A stretch of DNA of 16,933 bases from UBA5232 sp964557565 (GTDB lineage Bacteria > Patescibacteriota > Dojkabacteria > SC72), in contig CAZLAH010000011.1 in NCBI GenBank assembly GCA_964557565.1, positions 1 through 16,933 on the forward strand, given 5' to 3'. This document shows positions 7,513-13,937 of this stretch, one piece after another. The notes below the pieces were generated by a model, which saw nothing but the letters and a program-made list of their open reading frames with translations, was not told where the DNA came from and ran no database searches. Every line of letters starts with the position of its first letter. The first letter of the stretch is position 1. The translations under genes and the position numbers were made by a program.

Positions 7513-7589
7513 TGGTCGGGGAGACAGGACTTGAACCTGCGGCCTCTGCGTCCCAAACGCAGCGTTCTAGCCAACTGAACTACTCCCCG
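7513..7589 (-). tRNA. tRNA-Pro (anticodon TGG), CCA encoded
   Basis: On the minus strand the sequence folds as a complete cloverleaf: acceptor CGGGGAG/CTCCCCG (C1-G72, as in bacterial tRNA-Pro), D arm, anticodon stem CTGCG/CGCAG around loop TTTGGGA (anticodon TGG), T arm with TTCAAGT, then discriminator A and a genome-encoded CCA (7515-7513). The mature body is 73 bases (7517-7589). Confidence 0.96.
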
Positions 7590-7604
7590 TTAGAATGACA
7601 AATT

Positions 7605-7613
7605 ATTCTATCA
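7605..7613 (-). promoter_or_regulatory. Probable tRNA-Pro promoter
   Basis: An extended -10 element TGATAGAAT on the minus strand, with its predicted transcription start about 9 bases before the tRNA 5' end. No convincing -35; the upstream sequence is the terminator of the preceding gene. Confidence 0.4.
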
Positions 7614-7621
7614 CAATAAAT

Positions 7622-7651
7622 AAAAAAAGGGGAGTAAAACCTCCCCTTTTT
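7622..7651 (-). terminator. Intrinsic terminator after the DUF4870-like gene
   Basis: Perfect 11-bp hairpin: AAAAAGGGGAG (7624-7634), 6-base loop, CTCCCCTTTTT (7641-7651). On the minus strand it is followed by a run of seven T residues. It separates the membrane-protein gene from the downstream tRNA, and its A/T flanks would also terminate plus-strand transcripts. Confidence 0.9.
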
Positions 7652-7668
7652 CCTAATAACAATTTTTA

Positions 7669-8004
7669 TTAAATTGCAGCCATTAGTTTCAAACCTAAGT
7701 CTGAAAGAACAGGTACATCAAATCTCTCACCTTTGTATGTTTTCAACATACCAACGATCATCAAAACTACTGTAAGTGGAGCCATTAACCAACCAATAAC
7801 TGGAACCCAGCTAAAGAATTGTAAAACACCTACTAATGTAAATTGAGCACCATGATATCTTACAAAAGAATCATCTTTTTCTACAAACAAAAGGATTAAA
7901 CCAATGAGAGGAATACAAGAGAGGACTGCCATTACCTTGTTTGCCTCGTTGAATTTAATCTCGTTTAATGTAAAAACCTTTTTGGCTTTCTTCTCTTCTG
8001 CCAT
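7669..8004 (-). CDS. DUF4870/Tic20-like small membrane protein
   Basis: 111 residues from the ATG at 8004 (MAEEKKAKKVFTLNEIKF). An upstream in-frame ATG at 8061 is rejected because it lies in the -35 element and its extra 19 residues cover the predicted transcription start. The protein has a short charged N-terminus, then KVMAVLSCIPLIGLILLFVEKDDSFVRYHGAQFTLVGVLQFF with the FVRYHGAQ signature of the DUF4870/Tic20-like family, then two more hydrophobic segments (VPVIGWLMAPLTVVLMIVGML) and YKGERFDVPVLSDLGLK, also typical. About three membrane helices. Function unknown; family members are small inner-membrane proteins. Transcribed alone and closed by a strong terminator. Confidence 0.75.
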   Translation of the reverse strand: MAEEKKAKKVFTLNEIKFNEANKVMAVLSCIPLIGLILLFVEKDDSFVRYHGAQFTLVGVLQFFSWVPVIGWLMAPLTVVLMIVGMLKTYKGERFDVPVLSDLGLKLMAAI

Positions 8005-8032
8005 ACTGTTTTTAGATAAATTTATATACCTT

Positions 8033-8061
8033 AGTATAGTATCAAGGGAGATCTTTGGCAA
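8033..8061 (-). promoter_or_regulatory. Promoter of the DUF4870-like gene
   Basis: On the minus strand TTGCCA (8061-8056), 17-base spacer, TATACT (8038-8033). The predicted leader is about 22 bases. The -10 overlaps a near-palindrome TATACCTTAGTATA (8025-8038), similar to the one in the divergent lexA promoter. Confidence 0.65.
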
Positions 8062-8080
8062 GTAGCATCACTATGGGTAG

Positions 8081-8115
8081 TTGAGAATAATTCCAGCTGG
8101 GGTATACTTAGTATA
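8081..8115 (+). promoter_or_regulatory. lexA promoter with candidate LexA operator
   Basis: TTGAGA (8081-8086), 16-base spacer, TATACT (8103-8108). The -10 is the left half of a perfect 13-base palindrome TATACTTAGTATA (8103-8115) covering -10 to +1, the classic position for autorepression. The assignment to LexA is inference from location. Confidence 0.55.
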
Positions 8116-8139
8116 TATCTAAATTGAATACACTTAACT

Positions 8140-8790
8140 ATGGATAGTATACTGACTGCTAAGCAAGAAGCTGTTCTAAGAGTAATAAAGAACTGCTTTT
8201 TAAGAAAAGGATACGCACCATCCCTCACAGAACTTCAGCAGGATCTAGGTATTTCTACTAAGAGAGGAGTAGTTAACCATTTAATCGCTTTAGAAAAAAA
8301 GGGGTATATATTGAGAACTGGTGAGGCTAGGGGTATACATATGATAGAGGAGGATGATCAAATTGTATATGACTATCTAGTAGGGATTCCAATACTTGGT
8401 TATGCAAATGCTGGAATTCCATTGGTTTCTGCAGAGGAAGAAAATTTAGGTGTATTAAAGGTCGATCAAAATATTGTTGGAAAAAAGAAAGAGTTATTCT
8501 CTCTCATTGTCAAAGGCGATTCCATGGATCTAGCAAGGATAGGGGGTAGATACTTAAGAGAAGGTTCATACCTAATTGTTCAAAAGGATAGCGTCATAGA
8601 AAATGGAGATATTGTGGTTGCAGTTATTGATAACTGCGCAACAGTAAAAAAGTATCAAAAGAATAAAGACATGGTAATTCTCTATCCCGAATCTAGTAAC
8701 CCATCCAATCAACCTATATATCTAGATAGAAAGACTGATAGTATCTTGAACGGAAAAGTTGTGAGTGTACTAGAGAGTCCTACTATCTAA
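8140..8790 (+). CDS. lexA: LexA repressor
   Basis: A 216-residue LexA with both expected parts. The N-terminal winged helix-turn-helix runs from LTAKQEAVLRVIKNCFLRKGYAPSLTEL to GVVNHLIALEKKGYI (about 5-57). The S24-type autoprotease domain carries the cleavage dipeptide Ala91-Gly92 (GYANAG), catalytic Ser128 (KGDSM) and catalytic Lys170 (ATVKKY). All residues for RecA-stimulated self-cleavage are present, so an SOS response is expected. Length is close to normal (about 200), with a slightly longer 60-80 linker. The start is the first ATG after the promoter; no Shine-Dalgarno. The last 8 bases overlap the end of convergent nrdG. Confidence 0.95.
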   Translation: MDSILTAKQEAVLRVIKNCFLRKGYAPSLTELQQDLGISTKRGVVNHLIALEKKGYILRTGEARGIHMIEEDDQIVYDYLVGIPILGYANAGIPLVSAEEENLGVLKVDQNIVGKKKELFSLIVKGDSMDLARIGGRYLREGSYLIVQKDSVIENGDIVVAVIDNCATVKKYQKNKDMVILYPESSNPSNQPIYLDRKTDSILNGKVVSVLESPTI

Positions 8791-9478
8791 TATGTACATG
8801 TTTAATGTAGTTCTTTAGTAATGTTTTCATCTTCTTGAGTTCTTCATTTGAGAAAGAGTTCTCTGAGGTCAAAGAAGGATTTATTGTTTTTCCATCTCTA
8901 AAGTTCTGAATGTAATACCTTTTACATCCTTCTATCATTTTGCCTATACCTTCTACAGCCTTAAGATCATGTATACCTTTTACATATGTTGTTCTAAATT
9001 CATAATCTATTCCTGAGTTCATTATTAAATCTATACTTTTTGTTATCTTTTCTAACGCATTTTTTTTACCAGATCCCTTTATATACTGACTCTTTGGATA
9101 TTTCACATCCATTGCGATATAGTCAATGATTCCTTCTCTTATTATTTTTTCCAATCTTTCTGGGAAGAACCCATTTGTATCCAACTTTACAAGATATCCT
9201 AAATCCTTAATCTTACGAATTAATTCTACAATATCATTGTTTAGTAGAGGTTCTCCTCCTGTTATAACAACGGCATCTAGTTTTCCAACCCTTGCTTTGA
9301 GAAATTCTAATAGATACTTCTGTGTAATCTCTCTTCTTTCATCAAAAGCTTCAATCACTAACTCTGGATTGTGACAATATGGACACTTAAGATTACAACC
9401 ATATGTAAAAATTATTGCAGATATCTTGTCTGGATAGTCTAAGAGAGACGATTTCTCAAGTCCACCAATTCTTAACAT
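8783..9478 (-). CDS. nrdG: Anaerobic RNR activating enzyme NrdG (radical SAM)
   Basis: 231 residues from the ATG at 9478, which yields the usual MLRIGGLEKSSLLDYP opening; an ATG nine bases earlier (9487) is possible. The radical SAM cluster motif CNLKCPYC (Cys28, Cys32, Cys35) binds the 4Fe-4S cluster and SAM. GGEPLLN, LDTNGFFPERL and DYIAMDVKYPKSQY are further family blocks. The enzyme abstracts hydrogen from the NrdD glycine to create the glycyl radical. Here that glycine lies on the separate 46-residue polypeptide encoded immediately upstream, whose stop overlaps this start by 7 bases, so the activator and its substrate loop are likely translationally coupled. Confidence 0.93.
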   Translation of the reverse strand: MLRIGGLEKSSLLDYPDKISAIIFTYGCNLKCPYCHNPELVIEAFDERREITQKYLLEFLKARVGKLDAVVITGGEPLLNNDIVELIRKIKDLGYLVKLDTNGFFPERLEKIIREGIIDYIAMDVKYPKSQYIKGSGKKNALEKITKSIDLIMNSGIDYEFRTTYVKGIHDLKAVEGIGKMIEGCKRYYIQNFRDGKTINPSLTSENSFSNEELKKMKTLLKNYIKHVHIR

Positions 9479-9612
9479 GATGAACATGCAACCTTAAACA
9501 TTTTTCGATCATCCCATTCCGCTTGTTTCCCGATATTCCATTGAGAGATAGGACGAATATAGCCAACCACTCTAGAATATACCTCACACCTTTGTCTTTT
9601 TACTTTTCTCAT
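9472..9612 (-). CDS. Detached glycyl radical segment of anaerobic RNR (46 residues)
   Basis: A short ORF opening at ATG 9612 and ending at TAA 9472. Its product contains RCEVYSRVVGYIRPISQWN followed by GKQAEWDDRKMFKV. This is the C-terminal glycyl radical loop of class III NrdD (consensus RVxGY, radical Gly17 here), normally the last 40-60 residues of the big subunit. The big subunit upstream lacks it. The break falls in the linker after the zinc site. The ORF starts 28 bases after the nrdD stop, in another frame, with no Shine-Dalgarno, and overlaps nrdG. It is analogous in concept to GrcA/YfiD, a free-standing glycyl radical subunit that serves pyruvate formate-lyase. Whether it complements NrdD in trans or marks a decayed gene is open; strong conservation of the motif favours function. 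Confidence 0.85.
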   Translation of the reverse strand: MRKVKRQRCEVYSRVVGYIRPISQWNIGKQAEWDDRKMFKVACSSC

Positions 9613-9640
9613 AAGAGTAAATAATAAAATTATTTATATA

Positions 9641-11704
9641 TTATTCCTCTGAAAAAGGCATACCATCCTTGTAACCTCTTTCAGCATCACAAACAGGGCA
9701 ATACTTATGCTCTCCAGAAATATATCCATGAATAGGGCACACACTAAACGTTGGAGTTATTGAGAAGTAAGGTAATGTATAATTCTCTGCTATCTTTCTA
9801 ACTAGATTCTTGGTAGCCTCTGCAGATTTCACTCTCTCTCCTAGATATATATGAAATACTGTTCCTCCAGTATATTTACATTGGAAATCATCTTGTAAAT
9901 CCAAAGCTTCAAATACATCTTCTGTCAATCCAACTGGTAATTGTGTGCTATTAGTGTAATATGGAGGACTATCTTTATGAAAGCCAACATTAGCAGCTGT
10001 GAATACACCATCACCAAACTTTTTCTTATCTGCCTTTGCAAATTTGTAAGTAGCACCTTCACCTGGTGTTGCTTCTAAATTAAACAGCTGATTTGTTTCT
10101 TCCTGATATTTCATTAATTTCTCCCTCATATGATCCATTATTTCCAATGCAAACTCTCTTCCCTCCTCAGAAGTTATCCCTTTACTTTCATCTTTGAAGA
10201 AGTTCATCATAGATTCATTCATACCCAATATACCAATAGTATTGAAATGGTTCTTGTAATATTCACCAAACCTCTTCTTGATATCTGCAAGATAGAAACG
10301 AGAATATGGATACAAACCAACATCCATATATTTTTCAATAAACTTTCTCTTAATCATCAAACTCTTTTTAGCAAGATCCATCATCTTGTTTAATCTTGAG
10401 AAATAATCCCTTTTGTTCTTTGCCTCATAACCTATTCTTGGAAGATTAATAGTTACTACTCCGATACTTCCAGTAAGAGGATTTGCACCAAACAAACCAC
10501 CACCTCTCTTTCTTAATTCTCGATTATCTAGTCTCAATCTACAACACATACTTCTAGCATCATCAGGACTCATATCGGAATTAATGAAGTTAGAAAAATA
10601 TGGAATACCATACTTTGCTGTCATCTCCCATATCAATTTGTATTCCTTCTTATCCCAATCAAAATCTTTTGTTAAATTATAAGTAGGAATAGGGTAGGAG
10701 AATAAACGCCCTTGAGAATCTCCCTCCATCATAATTTCGCAGAAAGCCCTATTAATCATATCCATCTCTTTTTGAAAATCTTTGTACTTTTCTTTCTGTA
10801 TCTTACCCCCTATAATCACACCTTGATCTGCAAGTATACCGGAAGGAATCAAATCCAATGTGATATTTGTAAAAGGTGTTTGACACCCAACCCTTGTTGG
10901 AACATTCATATTGTATATGAATTCCTGCATCTTCTGCTTAACTTCTTTGTATGACAAATTATCATACCTAATGAATGGAGCTAGAAACGTATCAAAACTT
11001 GAAAATGCCTGAGCTCCTGCTGCCTCATGCTGAAGAGTATAGAAAAAGTTTACACATTGCCCTAATGCAGCACTAAAATGCTTCGCAGGACCAGAAGACA
11101 CCTTACCTTTAACACCTGTAAAACCTTTTAAAAGAAGATCTTCTAAACTCCACCCACAACAATATGTAGCTAACATTCCCAAATCATGAATATGGAAATC
11201 TTTATTTATGTTAGCATTAGATATCTCTTTTGGATATATACTGTGTAACCAGTAATTTGCTTGAATAGTAGAAGAGATATAATTATTGAGACCCTGCCAA
11301 GAATATGCCATATTGCTATTCTCATTAACCTGCCAATCGAGCTTGTCTATATAGTCTTTAACTAAAGTATTTGCATCTACCAAAGATTTTATATTCATCA
11401 CTTGGTTCTTAAGATCAACGAACAAACCAAAAGCTATGGAAGTTTTTCCGTGACCCATATCTAAAAGTACTTGAGAAACCATATCAGCAATATCCTGACT
11501 TTTTACAAACTCTTTACCTTCATATTTCTTTTTTAATCTAGAAACTACTTCATCAGTTATCTCTTCTGCCCTTTTTCTATCCTTGCCTCCAACACTCTCT
11601 GCAGCCTTAAATATACCTGTTACTATTCTTTCTTTATCAAAATTTACTAAACGACCATCTCTCTTCTTAACTTTAAACAATTTGGCACTTTTCTGGGCAG
11701 CCAT
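9641..11704 (-). CDS. nrdD: Anaerobic ribonucleoside-triphosphate reductase NrdD, core lacking the glycyl radical loop
   Basis: 687 residues from ATG 11704 (a GTG at 11713 would add three). Order: ATP-cone (about 8-100, KKRDGRLVNFDKERIVTGIFKAAESVG), the ten-stranded barrel with YCCGWSLEDLLLKGF, NVPTRVGCQTPFTNITLD, CCRLRLDNRELRKRGGGLFGANPLTGSIGVVTINLPRIGY (which should hold the active-site Cys), LEATPGEGATYKFAKADKKKFG and QLPVG. The C-terminal zinc region VCPIHGY...YCPVC follows (C656, H659, C669, C672). It then stops at GMPFSEE. A complete class III enzyme continues for 40-60 residues with SRVxGYxRP. That piece is found in the next ORF, 28 bases downstream. It starts 18 bases after the nrdR stop, giving an nrdR-nrdD-loop-nrdG operon. 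Reduces NTPs anaerobically; probably the cell's dNTP source. Confidence 0.92.
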   Translation of the reverse strand: MAAQKSAKLFKVKKRDGRLVNFDKERIVTGIFKAAESVGGKDRKRAEEITDEVVSRLKKKYEGKEFVKSQDIADMVSQVLLDMGHGKTSIAFGLFVDLKNQVMNIKSLVDANTLVKDYIDKLDWQVNENSNMAYSWQGLNNYISSTIQANYWLHSIYPKEISNANINKDFHIHDLGMLATYCCGWSLEDLLLKGFTGVKGKVSSGPAKHFSAALGQCVNFFYTLQHEAAGAQAFSSFDTFLAPFIRYDNLSYKEVKQKMQEFIYNMNVPTRVGCQTPFTNITLDLIPSGILADQGVIIGGKIQKEKYKDFQKEMDMINRAFCEIMMEGDSQGRLFSYPIPTYNLTKDFDWDKKEYKLIWEMTAKYGIPYFSNFINSDMSPDDARSMCCRLRLDNRELRKRGGGLFGANPLTGSIGVVTINLPRIGYEAKNKRDYFSRLNKMMDLAKKSLMIKRKFIEKYMDVGLYPYSRFYLADIKKRFGEYYKNHFNTIGILGMNESMMNFFKDESKGITSEEGREFALEIMDHMREKLMKYQEETNQLFNLEATPGEGATYKFAKADKKKFGDGVFTAANVGFHKDSPPYYTNSTQLPVGLTEDVFEALDLQDDFQCKYTGGTVFHIYLGERVKSAEATKNLVRKIAENYTLPYFSITPTFSVCPIHGYISGEHKYCPVCDAERGYKDGMPFSEE

Positions 11705-11722
11705 GTGGATCACTGTAATAAT

Positions 11723-12172
11723 TTAAATGTTTTCTAGATTTTTAATCTCATCCTTAATTTCTTCCAAGCCCTTAAACCCCTTGTATACAGATGCAAATCG
11801 TATGTACGCCATAGGATCTTTGCCTCTTAACCATTCCAATATCTTCAAACCTATTTCTTTAGAGGTAATTGGTTCTTCACTATTTATTACTTGCTTTTCA
11901 ATCTCTTCTGCAAAAGCCTCTATATCCTCTAAAGATATTTTATGTTCATCAACAGCTTTCTTAATTCCTTTAATTATTTTTTGTTGATCAAATTTTTCTA
12001 AAGAGCCATCTTTCTTAAGAATACTTACATCTATATTCTCAATTCTCTCGTATGTGGTGTATCTTTTTCCACATCGTAAGCACTGTCTTCTTCTTCTTGT
12101 AGAACTATCGTCTCTGTTGTCTCTCTTATCTACAACCTTAGTTGCCTCACACTCACAAAATGGACACTTCAT
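11723..12172 (-). CDS. nrdR: Transcriptional repressor NrdR
   Basis: 149 residues starting at ATG 12172 (MKCPFC), the invariant NrdR opening; in-frame ATGs further upstream are rejected because they overlap the operator. The N-terminal zinc ribbon has Cys3, Cys6, Cys31 and Cys34 with the RRRRQC DNA-binding stretch before the second pair (26-31), then YTTYERIE. The ATP-cone follows (VSILKKDGSLEKFDQQKIIKGIKKAV) and senses ATP/dATP. The protein represses ribonucleotide reductase genes by binding paired 16-base boxes. It is the promoter-proximal gene of the RNR operon, so it should regulate itself and the reductase together. Length matches the family (about 150). Confidence 0.95.
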   Translation of the reverse strand: MKCPFCECEATKVVDKRDNRDDSSTRRRRQCLRCGKRYTTYERIENIDVSILKKDGSLEKFDQQKIIKGIKKAVDEHKISLEDIEAFAEEIEKQVINSEEPITSKEIGLKILEWLRGKDPMAYIRFASVYKGFKGLEEIKDEIKNLENI

Positions 12173-12180
12173 ATGCATAA

Positions 12181-12218
12181 ACACAATATATTGTATGTTG
12201 TGATTCAAGATATCCCAA
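12181..12218 (-). promoter_or_regulatory. nrd operon promoter with an NrdR box over the -10
   Basis: On the minus strand TTGGGA (12218-12213), 17-base spacer, TACAAT (12195-12190). The -10 lies inside ACACAATATATTGTAT (12181-12196, plus-strand reading), a 16-base near-palindrome fitting the NrdR box consensus acaCwAtATaTwGtgt with one mismatch. NrdR boxes usually occur in pairs about 31 bases apart; no second clear box is visible. The predicted leader is about 11 bases. Confidence 0.75.
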
Positions 12219-12350
12219 CAGGTGGTATATGGTCAACAGCCCATAGAGTATGAGAATTAGAGTTATTGTTGTTGTTTAAAGGAAAGAGGTGGAATAATTA
12301 ACTACTACAGGTCTGCTTATTCATTATATCGGTTCAAAAATCTTCATCTT

Positions 12351-12380
12351 TTGACTAATGGTACATACAACATGTAGTAT
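12351..12380 (+). promoter_or_regulatory. Promoter of the nucleotidyltransferase gene
   Basis: TTGACT (12351-12356), 18-base spacer, TAGTAT (12375-12380). The predicted leader is about 21 bases, without Shine-Dalgarno. The rest of the 235-base gap between nrdR and this gene (12219-12350) shows no ORF or structure I can support. Confidence 0.6.
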
Positions 12381-12407
12381 ATATAAATAACATATCAAAC
12401 TATATAC

Positions 12408-12899
12408 ATGGTCATAGATTACAAAGAATTCGAAAAAACAAGAAATAACATAGGAAATAAAACAATAGTTTGCACTTCTGGTTTCTTTGACCCAATACAT
12501 CCAGGGCACATCTCATGTATTAGAGAATCAAAGAAATTTGGAGATATATTGGTAGTAGTCTTAAATGGAGACAATCAATGTATTACTAAAAAAGGTAAAC
12601 CATTCATACCAGCAAAAGACAGAGCATACATCATAGACAACTTAAGAGATGTTGACTATGTAGTCATATATGATCATCCAACAAAATATGACAGCTGTGA
12701 AGCATTAGAGATAGTTAAACCTCATATATTTACAAAGGGTGGAGATAGAGATGAAGCTAAAAAAGTACCAGAGGTAGAAGTAGTAGAAAAATATGGAGGT
12801 AGAGTAGAGTACAATGTTGGAGATCCAAAAGTTTGGTCTAGTTCAAACTACCTGGAAGAGTGGTATCAATTTAAAGCAGATCAAGAAAAAGATAATTAA
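12408..12899 (+). CDS. HldE/TagD-like nucleotidyltransferase
   Basis: 163 residues of the cytidylyltransferase-like superfamily: TSGFFDPIHPGHI (about 23-35) with the HxGH nucleotide-binding signature (His31, His34), VVVLNGDNQCITKKGKPF, the KDRAYIIDNLRDVDYVVIY block and a C-terminal FTKGGDRDEAK and SSSNYL. The KGGD element is typical of the RfaE domain II/heptose-1-phosphate adenylyltransferase branch, while glycerol-3-phosphate cytidylyltransferase (TagD) is shorter. The probable reaction is transfer of AMP or CMP to a phosphorylated sugar or polyol for envelope precursors. The exact substrate is unassigned, and no heptose or teichoic acid genes adjoin it. The stop shares bases with the convergent trxB-like gene. 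Confidence 0.8.
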   Translation: MVIDYKEFEKTRNNIGNKTIVCTSGFFDPIHPGHISCIRESKKFGDILVVVLNGDNQCITKKGKPFIPAKDRAYIIDNLRDVDYVVIYDHPTKYDSCEALEIVKPHIFTKGGDRDEAKKVPEVEVVEKYGGRVEYNVGDPKVWSSSNYLEEWYQFKADQEKDN

Positions 12900-13831
12900 A
12901 CCTTTTTCTCTTTCAAGTATACATATATTGAGTTTGCAGCAATTCCACCTTCTGAGACCGCAGTAACAACCTGCTTAAACTTGTTTGAGTTAGTAGTACA
13001 ATCTCCAGCAGCCCAAATACCTTCCATGCTAGTTTCTTGATTTTCATCAACAACAATATAGTTTTGCTTGTCTAATTCCAATCCTAATTTTACAGGTAAA
13101 ACAATATTTGGCTCAGAACCAATCTCTACAAACAAACCATCTAACTCAATAGTATCGCTACCATTAAAAGGTTTAGATAGCTTAACTCTCTGAAGTTTAG
13201 GCTCTCCTTCTAAACCTGTAATTACTGTCTGAAAAACTATCGTTACATTCTCTTTAGACATAACCTGCTCAACCCATGCTGGTTCTCCTCTTAATTCTGT
13301 TCCTCTGTATATGATGTATACCTGTTTAGCAATATCCGAAAGCATAGTAGCCGCCATAGTTGCAGCATTACTTCCTCCAACAACACCAACAACTTTCTCT
13401 TTGTAGAACATAGCATCACATGTAGCACAGTATGAAAGACCCTTACCAACATATTCATCTTCCTTTGGTATAGCTAATTTATTTCTATCTGTACCAGTAG
13501 CAAGTATAACTGTTTTGGCTAGATATTCTTTGTTTAAATCTGTAAATAGCTTAAACAGTTCACCTTCCTTTTTAATATCAACAATACTTTCAGTAGATGT
13601 TTCAGCACCTTGTTCTCTTGCTTGTTCATGGAATTTCATTCCTAGTTCTAATCCAGATACATCGCTTAGACCAGGATAGTTACACACTTTGTGTGCTTCA
13701 GTAATAGTTCCTCCAGCTAATTTACCAAAAACAATATTTGAAAGTTTGTATCTACTTGCATATATACTTGCAGAGTAGCCAGCTGGACCTGATCCAACTA
13801 TGGCAATGTCATATATTCTTGATTCATTCAT
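12896..13831 (-). CDS. trxB: Thioredoxin reductase-like flavoprotein
   Basis: 311 residues from ATG 13831 (MNESRIYDIAIVGSGPAG). An ATG 30 bases upstream sits within the -10 element and cannot be on the predicted mRNA. FAD-binding GSGPAG is at 13-18, the redox pair is CATC (Cys135, Cys138), the second Rossmann motif is GVVGGSNAATMAA near 149, and the C-terminal FAD contact is GIWAAGDCTTNSNKFKQVVTA. These are the features of low-molecular-weight TrxB (about 310 residues). After the second Rossmann fold the usual HRRxxxR that selects NADPH is replaced by YRGTELR, so cofactor or electron donor may differ. It probably supplies electrons to thioredoxin-like proteins. The end overlaps the convergent nucleotidyltransferase by 4 bases. 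Confidence 0.87.
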   Translation of the reverse strand: MNESRIYDIAIVGSGPAGYSASIYASRYKLSNIVFGKLAGGTITEAHKVCNYPGLSDVSGLELGMKFHEQAREQGAETSTESIVDIKKEGELFKLFTDLNKEYLAKTVILATGTDRNKLAIPKEDEYVGKGLSYCATCDAMFYKEKVVGVVGGSNAATMAATMLSDIAKQVYIIYRGTELRGEPAWVEQVMSKENVTIVFQTVITGLEGEPKLQRVKLSKPFNGSDTIELDGLFVEIGSEPNIVLPVKLGLELDKQNYIVVDENQETSMEGIWAAGDCTTNSNKFKQVVTAVSEGGIAANSIYVYLKEKKV

Positions 13832-13859
13832 AATCAGGTAGGTTAAGTTTAGTTCTACC

Positions 13860-13868
13860 ATTTTATCA
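13860..13868 (-). promoter_or_regulatory. Extended -10 promoter of the trxB-like gene
   Basis: TGATAAAAT on the minus strand, giving a leader of about 20 bases before ATG 13831. No good -35. Its position excludes the longer protein start at 13861. Confidence 0.55.
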
Positions 13869-13937
13869 TATCAATCAAGAAAAGGTTTAGAAGGAGTCAA
13901 ACTTTAGCGTGTGCTAATGAATGACCCCTTCAAAGGC

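Noticed and set aside
9610..9643. Self-splicing intron or intein in nrdD
   Set aside because: The interruption is only about 30 A/T-rich bases, far too short for a group I/II intron, and no intein motifs flank it.
9600..9660. Single frameshift error explaining the nrdD break
   Set aside because: Stops occur in all three frames within 14 bases after the nrdD stop, and the loop ORF has a TAA in its own frame upstream. At least two changes would be needed.
11705..11713. GTG start for nrdD three codons upstream
   Set aside because: ATG 11704 gives the usual short N-terminus before the ATP-cone; the GTG adds nothing, though it cannot be excluded.
12173..12208. Longer NrdR starting upstream of MKCPFC
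   Set aside because: NrdR begins almost invariably with M-x-CP-x-C, and the extension overlaps the promoter and NrdR box.
13895..13925. Terminator after the small secreted protein gene
   Set aside because: A TTAGC/GCTAA mini-hairpin with outer GTCA/TGAC pairs exists, but it is weak and has no T-run.
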